Shown in pieces: positions 6,584-10,476 of a stretch of DNA of 10,476 nt. Source of the DNA: an uncultured Eggerthellaceae bacterium. GTDB lineage: Bacteria; Actinomycetota; Coriobacteriia; Coriobacteriales; Eggerthellaceae. The number at the start of each line of letters is the position of its first letter. Within the stretch, counting starts at the first letter, position 1. The notes below the pieces were generated by a model. That model did no database searches. It saw nothing but the letters and a program-made list of their open reading frames with translations, and was not told the origin of the DNA. The translations under genes and the position numbers were made by a program. The stretch covers positions 1-10,476 of the forward strand of contig CAMOUE010000063.1 of NCBI GenBank assembly GCA_946626265.1. The letters are read 5' to 3'.

Positions 6584-7549
6584 CTAAACCTCGCGGACCC
6601 GCTCGCGGAACTGCTTCATGCCCGCTTCGTCGCCTTCGTCGATGACCTTCGTGATCGCCTCGATGAGCTCTTCCTTCTTGTCGGGAAGCAGGGCTGCGAA
6701 ACCGACGGGCATCGACGAGTGCCTCGACAGGAACAACGTGCTCGCATTGAGGTTCCGAATGAACTCCCGCATCTCCTCGTACCGCTCGACCTCGCCCGCC
6801 TCGACGAACTCGCCGCGATCGACGGCGTGCTTGAGCGGCGCCACCATATTCGTGTAGGGGTCGAGCGTGAGCGTCATCGATACGGCGCCCACGATATCAG
6901 GCTCGACGGCGTTGAAGAACTCGGCCGTCTTCACGGCATGCTCGAATCCGTAACCATGCCCGCCGAGACCGAACATGACCGTACATGCCCACGGCATGCC
7001 CGATTCTTTCAACTTGAAGCCCGCCTCGTACAGTTCCGCCGAATCGTAGCCCTTGTTCATGAGGGACAGCAGGTTGTCGTCGGCGCTCTCGACGCCGAAG
7101 AAAAGCTGCGAGTAACCCGCATCGTGCAAGGACTTCAACTGCTCGACCGACTTGTCGCGCAAATCGCTCATGCGCCCGTAGCTGCCGATGCTCTCGAGGC
7201 CGGGAAGGTACTCGTAGATGAGCTCGGCAATTTCCATGAGCTCGTCATAACTTAGATGAAATGCGTTCGACGCTTGCAGGAACACGCGCTTGACGGGTAT
7301 CACTTTGTCGCAAAGCGCGACGTATTTCAGGTAGAACTTCACCTCGTCGAGCGGGACCTTGCCGTAGGGCACGTTCTTGAAGAACGTGCAGAACCTGCAA
7401 CCGTTATGCGAGCAGCCGGTCGTCACCTGCAAAAACTGCGTGTCATCACGCCATTCCCACGACGGCGAGTTGACGGGGCTCGCGAAACGAGCTCCGTACT
7501 TGAACGATTTCGGCAACTTCGGCTTTCCAGATTCCCTCTCTGCAGACAT
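6584..7549 (-). CDS. Radical SAM enzyme, function unknown (321 aa)
   Basis: Predicted radical S-adenosylmethionine enzyme. Cys46, Cys51 and Cys54, in a Gly-Cys-Ser-His-Asn-Gly-Cys-Arg-Phe-Cys motif, would hold the [4Fe-4S] cluster. The spacing is C-x4-C-x2-C, as I recall for a stand-alone radical SAM group related to COG1032/YgiQ, rather than the textbook C-x3-C-x2-C. A Gly-Val-Glu-Ser motif (152-155) and Met-Phe-Gly-Leu-Gly-Gly further on fit the SAM-binding half-barrel. There is no B12-binding domain and no clear C-terminal SPASM cysteine cluster. The ATG at 7549 has GGAG 6 nt upstream. It is the first gene of the minus-strand block, divergent from a LysR regulator whose candidate site is in the shared promoter region. 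Substrate cannot be inferred. It may modify a protein of the block, or simply share its promoter. Confidence 0.85.
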   Translation of the reverse strand: MSAERESGKPKLPKSFKYGARFASPVNSPSWEWRDDTQFLQVTTGCSHNGCRFCTFFKNVPYGKVPLDEVKFYLKYVALCDKVIPVKRVFLQASNAFHLSYDELMEIAELIYEYLPGLESIGSYGRMSDLRDKSVEQLKSLHDAGYSQLFFGVESADDNLLSLMNKGYDSAELYEAGFKLKESGMPWACTVMFGLGGHGYGFEHAVKTAEFFNAVEPDIVGAVSMTLTLDPYTNMVAPLKHAVDRGEFVEAGEVERYEEMREFIRNLNASTLFLSRHSSMPVGFAALLPDKKEELIEAITKVIDEGDEAGMKQFRERVREV

Positions 7550-7593
7550 GCCACGCTCCTCTGATTGAACTCGTCATTGTTTCGCACGATACA

Positions 7594-7608
7594 GTGCTCG
7601 CACAGCAC
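7594..7608. promoter_or_regulatory. Candidate LysR-type binding site (T-N11-A dyad)
   Basis: GTGCT-CGCAC-AGCAC is a perfect 5-bp-arm dyad. Inside it T7595 and A7607 are separated by exactly 11 bases, which matches the T-N11-A core of LysR-type sites. It lies between the divergent radical SAM (start 7549) and LysR (start 7723) genes, where an autoregulated LysR protein is expected to bind. Such short dyads do occur by chance in GC-rich DNA. Confidence 0.45.
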
Positions 7609-7657
7609 GAGGAAGCGCCGCATTCGTTAAGGTGTGGAAACCAAAAGTTAATGCTGT

Positions 7658-7685
7658 CTGCGAGAGAGCCCGACTCACTTATAAT
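7658..7685 (+). promoter_or_regulatory. Probable promoter of the LysR-type gene
   Basis: A perfect -10 box TATAAT occupies 7680-7685. A weak -35 (CTGCGA, 7658-7663) lies 16 bp upstream. Transcription would begin near 7692 and leave a leader of about 30 nt before the ATG at 7723, so starts further upstream in the same frame (GTG 7594, ATG 7684) are unlikely. Confidence 0.6.
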
Positions 7686-7722
7686 GTCCCTATCTGGAAT
7701 CGGCGCTCAAGGCGGAAAGGTC

Positions 7723-8613
7723 ATGTACGACAAGCGGCTCGACGCAATCGTGAAGGCAGCCGAACTGGGCAGCTTCGGCAAAGCAGCCCAGGCCATGGGC
7801 TATTCCACTCCCGCGCTCGTAAAGCAGATCAACGGGTTCGAGAGCCAGGCGGGCATAACCGTGTTCGAACGGTCGAACAAGGGCGTGAAGCTCACGCCGG
7901 GCGGCGAGAAGTTCGTCTCCGACGCGCGCAGCATCATCGCGCAATGCGAGCTGGCGCTTCAAAATGCTAAGAAAGCGCAGGCCCAGGCGGACAACTTGGT
8001 GCGTGTCGGCATTTCGCTCTATCAATCGGGCCAGCGCATGCTGGAGCTCTGCCAGGCCCTGTACGTCCGGAGGACCGACCTTTCCATCCAATTCGTCCCC
8101 ATCGGCGATACGTTCGAGGCCTATCGGGAAGTCATCAAATCCTTCGAGGAGCGGATCGACTTGTTCGGCAGCACGTACCTAGCAGAGGTGGACGACTCGA
8201 TGTGCAGCATTGACGTCATAGCCAATCCCCGCTTGTGCATCGCGGTGCCCATGAACGACGGCCTCGCCTTAACGGAGCCGCTACGTTTAGCCGACCTCGC
8301 CGGCAGACGCGTCCACGTGCCCGAACGGGGAAACCCCTACGTCGATGCAGCGCGGGACGAAATCGAGTTCGCCGCCCCCGACGTCGAGTTCGTCGAGTTC
8401 CAGCATTACGACATCAGCATATTCGACGAATGCGCGCGGCTCGGCGAACCCTTGCTCAGCAAGGAGATATGGCGCAAAGCGCATCCGCTCATGGAAACGA
8501 TCGACGTGCAATGGGACAAGACCGAACCTTATTGCCTGTACTACTCCCGCACTCCACGCCCAGCCGTAGCGCGGTTCGCCGCGATTTTGAGGGACGTATC
8601 CGCAAACGAGTGA
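7723..8613 (+). CDS. LysR-family transcriptional regulator (296 aa)
   Basis: Predicted DNA-binding regulator. Residues 1-60 form the winged helix-turn-helix of the LysR family: the helix pair around Ala-Ala-Glu-Leu-Gly-Ser-Phe and Ala-Ala-Gln-Ala-Met-Gly-Tyr-Ser, then Phe-Glu-Arg-Ser-Asn-Lys-Gly-Val-Lys-Leu-Thr-Pro-Gly-Gly. A linker helix follows, then an effector-binding region from about residue 90. That region is poorly conserved at sequence level, so no ligand can be proposed. The length is normal for the family (about 300). The ATG at 7723 is chosen because the HTH begins at once and a TATAAT box sits 37 bp before it. The Shine-Dalgarno is only moderate (GGCGGAAAGG, close to the start). 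It is divergent from the radical SAM-led block and so a likely regulator of it. It converges on the HxlR gene with only 20 bp between stop codons. Confidence 0.92.
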   Translation: MYDKRLDAIVKAAELGSFGKAAQAMGYSTPALVKQINGFESQAGITVFERSNKGVKLTPGGEKFVSDARSIIAQCELALQNAKKAQAQADNLVRVGISLYQSGQRMLELCQALYVRRTDLSIQFVPIGDTFEAYREVIKSFEERIDLFGSTYLAEVDDSMCSIDVIANPRLCIAVPMNDGLALTEPLRLADLAGRRVHVPERGNPYVDAARDEIEFAAPDVEFVEFQHYDISIFDECARLGEPLLSKEIWRKAHPLMETIDVQWDKTEPYCLYYSRTPRPAVARFAAILRDVSANE

Positions 8614-8633
8614 GTCGGGGGCGCGAGTCGGCC

Positions 8634-9002
8634 TCAGAGCGAGTCGTAAAGGTCGGGCTCGTAGGCCACGGCCCAATCGCGCAACTCGCAGAGTATCGGC
8701 ACCAGATCCCTGCCGGCTGCAGAGAGCCTGTACTCCACCTTCACGGGCGTGGTGTCTTGCACTTCGCGCTCTATCAGGCCGCTATCCTCGAGCTCGCGCA
8801 ATGAACTCGCGAGCATCGTCGGGCTCACGCCCACCACGAGGCGCTTGATTTCGCTGTAACGCAACGTTTTGCCGTAATGCAACGTGCACAGAATGCGCAG
8901 CTTCCACTTCCCGCCGATATAGCGGAATACGGCATCACCCGGACAAGGGTCTGCGCATGGGCACGTGTCAGCTAGGCATACGACTGGATTTCCCGTAGTC
9001 AA
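8634..9002 (-). CDS. HxlR-family winged-helix regulator with Cys-rich N-terminus (122 aa)
   Basis: Predicted transcriptional regulator. The family signature is clear: a Cys followed by an Ile-Gly-Gly-Lys-Trp-Lys motif, a Leu-Arg-Tyr-Ser-Glu-Ile recognition region, Leu-Arg-Glu-Leu-Glu-x-x-Gly-Leu-Ile and a Val-Glu-Tyr-x-Leu-Ser-x-x-Gly wing. I chose TTG at 9002 because GGGGGA lies 6 nt upstream. A GTG at 9029 would add nine residues but has no good ribosome binding site and starts 3 nt after the ferredoxin stop. From the TTG, Cys9, Cys14, Cys16 and Cys20 are packed in front of the helix-turn-helix. Cys20 corresponds to the N-terminal Cys seen in many HxlR proteins, where it can sense oxidants or electrophiles; the other three are extra. 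It is the last gene of the PPOX-ferredoxin operon and probably binds the palindromes in that promoter. Confidence 0.9.
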   Translation of the reverse strand: MTTGNPVVCLADTCPCADPCPGDAVFRYIGGKWKLRILCTLHYGKTLRYSEIKRLVVGVSPTMLASSLRELEDSGLIEREVQDTTPVKVEYRLSAAGRDLVPILCELRDWAVAYEPDLYDSL

Positions 9003-9028
9003 AGATCTTCCCCCGAATCCGACAGGCA

Positions 9029-9053
9029 CGTGTCAGGCGTCACGCATGACACG
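9029..9053. repeat. Inverted repeat across the ferredoxin 3' end
   Basis: CGTGTCA (9029-9035) and TGACACG (9047-9053) are perfect 7-bp arms with an 11-bp spacer, covering the last codons and stop of the ferredoxin gene just before the HxlR start region. The left arm is part of a 12-mer (GGCACGTGTCAG, 9025-9036) that recurs exactly at 8960-8971 inside the HxlR gene. Function is unknown. Confidence 0.4.
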
Positions 9054-9209
9054 GCAGCCATTAGGGCACACGGCCACGCACTTTCCGCACCCCGTGCACT
9101 TCTCGACGACGACTTTCTTGGGGCTTATCGGCCCGGCAGCGCCCACCGGGCAAGACATGATGCAACGGCAGCATCCCGAACATTCGCCGACCACGGCTGG
9201 AATCTTCAT
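9033..9209 (-). CDS. Small 2[4Fe-4S] ferredoxin (58 aa)
   Basis: Predicted soluble electron carrier. Two cysteine sets are visible: Cys10, Cys13, Cys16 and Cys20-Pro for one cluster, and Cys38, Cys41, Cys44 and Cys48-Pro for the other, each C-x2-C-x2-C-x3-C-P as in clostridial-type dicluster ferredoxins. Two further cysteines (14 and 52) are present. At 58 aa it matches the usual 55-60 aa. The ATG at 9209 has AAGGGG with a 7-nt spacer, and the stop is TGA at 9033-9035. It lies 75 bp after the PPOX-type flavoprotein gene and before the HxlR gene on the same strand. An electron-transfer link to the flavoprotein is plausible but inferred from position only. Confidence 0.92.
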   Translation of the reverse strand: MKIPAVVGECSGCCRCIMSCPVGAAGPISPKKVVVEKCTGCGKCVAVCPNGCRVMRDA

Positions 9210-9230
9210 TCGCGCACCCCTTCAAATGAG

Positions 9231-9258
9231 GGGCCGTCCGCGTGTTCGCGAACGGCCC
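9231..9258 (-). terminator. 12-bp hairpin between PPOX and ferredoxin genes
   Basis: On the minus strand GGGCCGTTCGCG pairs with CGCGGACGGCCC (11 Watson-Crick pairs and one T-G wobble) around the loop AACA, 26 nt after the PPOX stop. The stem is very stable, but only a short T-poor tail follows, so it may be a partial terminator or a stability element that makes the flavoprotein message more abundant than the ferredoxin-HxlR part. Confidence 0.6.
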
Positions 9259-9284
9259 GAAATCACATCGCCTGCCAGCGCAGA

Positions 9285-9695
9285 CTAGGCGATCTGCTCG
9301 CCGGCGGAGGGGCCGGGGCTCGAGCTGTAGACGGCCTCGACGTCGACGTACACGCCGCCCTTGGACTTGATCGGCATGCCCATCTGCTCGAACGCGGCAT
9401 TCACCCACGCGGCCTGCTCCTCGAACTCGGGGCCCTCGTTCACGTAGCGGGCGGTGCCGTACAGCTCGTAGGCGCCCTCGTCGCCCCACCAGATGACCGA
9501 GACCTTCGGGTTCTCCTGGATGTTGGCGAGCGTCTTCTTGAAGAACTGGTCGGACAGGTACACCGTCTCGTCGTCGATGACCTTCTTCATGGCGACGATG
9601 CAACCGTTGGGCTGTGCATCGGCGCGGGCCGTGGCGAACACGACGGCGTCGACCTTCGCGAACAGCTCCTGTGCCTCCTGCGGGATCTTTGCCAT
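9285..9695 (-). CDS. PPOX-type flavin-binding split-barrel protein (136 aa)
   Basis: Predicted small FMN-binding protein of the pyridoxamine 5'-phosphate oxidase-like split-barrel superfamily. An N-terminal helix is followed by strands containing Val-Phe-Ala-Thr-Ala-Arg-Ala-Asp, Gly-Cys-Ile-Val-Ala-Met and Thr-Val-Tyr-Leu-Ser-Asp, then Lys-Lys-Thr-Leu-Ala-Asn-Ile and Lys-Val-Ser-Val-Ile-Trp-Trp, the usual order in this fold. The later Gly-Pro-Glu-Phe-Glu segment recalls the small Desulfovibrio FMN-binding protein. It is too short and too diverged to be called a real PdxH; a reductase or electron-transfer role is likelier, perhaps with the neighbouring ferredoxin. The ATG at 9695 has a near-perfect AAGGAGG with a 5-nt spacer. 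First gene of the minus-strand PPOX-ferredoxin-HxlR operon, with an operator-like palindrome between the -10 box and the ribosome binding site. Confidence 0.88.
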   Translation of the reverse strand: MAKIPQEAQELFAKVDAVVFATARADAQPNGCIVAMKKVIDDETVYLSDQFFKKTLANIQENPKVSVIWWGDEGAYELYGTARYVNEGPEFEEQAAWVNAAFEQMGMPIKSKGGVYVDVEAVYSSSPGPSAGEQIA

Positions 9696-9707
9696 AGGGA
9701 CCTCCTT

Positions 9708-9730
9708 GTTGATACGGTTTCCGTATCAAC
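9708..9730. promoter_or_regulatory. Operator palindrome of the PPOX operon
   Basis: GTTGATACGG and CCGTATCAAC are perfect 10-bp arms around TTT. The site lies directly after the -10 box, across the expected transcription start, and ends just before the AAGGAGG of the PPOX gene, which is where a repressor site is expected. The HxlR regulator at the end of the operon is the nearest candidate. The ACGG-N3-CCGT core would equally suit a TetR-type protein encoded elsewhere. Confidence 0.75.
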
Positions 9731-9731
9731 A

Positions 9732-9760
9732 ATGGTATCCGAAGCGCCCCATACGTTCAA
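9732..9760 (-). promoter_or_regulatory. Promoter of the PPOX-ferredoxin-HxlR operon
   Basis: On the minus strand a -35 TTGAAC (9755-9760) and a -10 TACCAT (9732-9737), each 4 of 6 to consensus, are separated by exactly 17 bp. Transcription would start near 9725, inside the 9708-9730 palindrome. Confidence 0.55.
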
Positions 9761-9782
9761 TAACGCAGTTCTTTCTGATGTT

Positions 9783-9798
9783 GTACGGATTTCCGTAC
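9783..9798. promoter_or_regulatory. Second, upstream operator-like palindrome
   Basis: GTACGG and CCGTAC are 6-bp arms with a 4-nt spacer, 22 bp upstream of the -35 box. Its TACGG/CCGTA half-sites match those of the 9708-9730 palindrome, so both may be bound by the same protein. Confidence 0.55.
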
Positions 9799-9880
9799 CG
9801 CCCAGCGTTCGAAGGGCCCGCCGACGCATCTGGCCGCGGATGCGCAAGCACATGCTGCCAACGCCGGAACCGCGCAAGGC

Positions 9881-9886
9881 TATAAT
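9881..9886 (+). promoter_or_regulatory. -10 box of the CocE-type hydrolase gene
   Basis: A perfect TATAAT faces the plus-strand hydrolase gene. The best -35-like hexamer (CTGCCA, 9855-9860) is 20 bp away, which is too long for a strong promoter, so an activator may be needed. The implied leader is about 125-130 nt. Confidence 0.45.
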
Positions 9887-10020
9887 CTCACTGGACCGTT
9901 TTCAACGTCGCAACGACAACCAGAAACACGCGCAATACCGAACCCGAGCTGGGGTACCCCTTCCAGCCGGCCGAACGCACGCGACCGACCAACGTCAAGC
10001 GACAAGCGAGAGGAGACACC

Positions 10021-10476
10021 ATGCCATTCGGACGTGAGCAGTTCATCGTAAAGAAGGAGATGAACGGCGAGGTTATCGAAAAGATCTACGCAAAGGAACT
10101 CATCCCGACGCCCATCGATGAATTCGAGAAGCTCTCCGACGAAGAGAAGATGCTCCGCAAGCCCTATGCGTTCAACCAACGCACGTACGAAGTCGCGCCC
10201 GGCATCATCTGCGAGCAGGACGTCGCGGTCGAAATGCGCGACGGCGCGAAACTCTACTGCGACATTTTCCGCCCGGCAGACGACTCCGTGAAGGTGCCCG
10301 CCATCCTCGCATGGTCAAACTACGGCAAACGTCCCAACGAGTTCCGCCCCGACGAGCTGAAAGCCTTCACGCCGGGCGTGCCCGCGGGCTCGATTTCCAA
10401 TTCCGCCAAATTCGAAGCCGTCGACCCCGAGTACTGGGTGCCCAACGGCTATGCCGTCATCAACGTCGACATCCGC
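10021..10476 (+). CDS. CocE/NonD-type hydrolase, N-terminal fragment (cut by window edge)
   Basis: The first 152 residues of a predicted alpha/beta-hydrolase of the CocE/NonD (Xaa-Pro dipeptidyl-peptidase-like, S15) family, which cleaves acyl, ester or amide bonds. The family opening is recognisable: a Val-x-Val-x-Met-Arg-Asp-Gly-Ala-Lys-Leu-Tyr strand (68-79), Asp-Ile-Phe-Arg-Pro-Ala (81-86), then Pro-Ala-Ile-Leu-Ala-Trp-Ser-Asn-Tyr-Gly-Lys (93-103), and the second-strand segment Asn-Gly-Tyr-Ala-Val-Ile-Asn-Val-Asp-Ile-Arg at the cut end. The Gly-x-Ser-Tyr-x-Gly nucleophile elbow would fall beyond the window, so activity cannot be judged. About 60 residues precede the family core and look cytosolic, with no signal peptide. 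The ATG at 10021 has AGGAG with a 5-nt spacer. Substrate unknown. Confidence 0.85.
   Translation, partial: MPFGREQFIVKKEMNGEVIEKIYAKELIPTPIDEFEKLSDEEKMLRKPYAFNQRTYEVAPGIICEQDVAVEMRDGAKLYCDIFRPADDSVKVPAILAWSNYGKRPNEFRPDELKAFTPGVPAGSISNSAKFEAVDPEYWVPNGYAVINVDIR

Larger units (their letters stand above)
9696..10020. other. Divergent intergenic region (no gene)
   Basis: These 325 bp separate the divergent PPOX and CocE-type genes. I find no coding frame with a ribosome binding site. The region holds the PPOX promoter (9732-9760) with two palindromes (9708-9730 and 9783-9798), the likely promoter of the hydrolase gene (TATAAT, 9881-9886) and a GC-rich leader containing the palindrome GGGGTACCCC (9951-9960). 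Confidence 0.7.

Noticed and set aside
7550..7660. Promoter hexamers for the radical SAM-led block
   Set aside because: Possible -10-like strings on the minus strand (for example AACAAT) have no -35 partner at acceptable spacing, so no position is claimed.
7594..7722. Longer starts for the LysR-type protein (GTG 7594, ATG 7684)
   Set aside because: They lie upstream of, or overlap, the TATAAT box at 7680-7685 and would add residues before a helix-turn-helix that normally starts at the N-terminus.
9231..9258. Full intrinsic terminator ending the PPOX transcript
   Set aside because: The stem is strong but has no T-run after it, and ferredoxin and HxlR show no evident promoter of their own, so I treat it as partial termination or mRNA protection at most.
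9030..10037. 335-codon plus-strand frame over the PPOX, ferredoxin and intergenic region
   Set aside because: It is antisense to two recognisable genes and crosses the promoter region; no domain and no ribosome binding site.

Overview
The window is high-GC DNA with mostly ATG starts preceded by strong AGGAG-type ribosome binding sites. Short intergenic gaps and single-component oxygen-sensitive-type enzymes (radical SAM, a 2[4Fe-4S] ferredoxin) point to an anaerobic, high-GC, Gram-positive-like bacterium. Coriobacteriia/Eggerthellaceae is my best guess from overall protein character, but no marker gene proves it.

Layout. (1) 1-337, minus: the N-terminal part of a drug/metabolite-type (EamA) transporter that runs off the left edge. 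Its second transmembrane helix is followed by a 14-nt tandem repeat. (2) 519-7549, minus: a tight four-gene block read radical SAM enzyme -> cytoplasmic BspA-type leucine-rich-repeat protein -> VWA protein of the DUF2201 type -> MoxR-type AAA+ ATPase, with gaps of 13, 25 and 51 bp. (3) 7723-8613, plus: a LysR-type regulator divergent from that block, with a good T-N11-A dyad between them. (4) 8634-9695, minus: a small redox operon read PPOX-type flavoprotein -> 58-aa dicluster ferredoxin (9033-9209) -> HxlR-family regulator with a cysteine-rich N-terminus. Its promoter carries two related palindromes, one lying directly on the expected transcription start. (5) 10021 to the right edge, plus: the N-terminal 152 residues of a CocE/NonD-type hydrolase, behind a long leader with a TATAAT box.

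How the genes may work together. The MoxR ATPase and the VWA protein form a classical AAA+/VWA pair of the kind seen in CbbQ-CbbO, NorQ-NorD and RavA-ViaA, where the pair remodels or activates a client protein. Here the co-transcribed candidates for client or adaptor are the large LRR protein, which has no signal peptide or membrane segment, and the radical SAM enzyme. I know of no described function for this four-gene set, and it is the strongest candidate for an undescribed system in the window. The PPOX/ferredoxin/HxlR operon looks like a self-regulated flavin/iron-sulfur response unit.

Very long antisense open frames run across the minus-strand genes (for example 309-3572 plus). They are codon-bias shadows and are not annotated.
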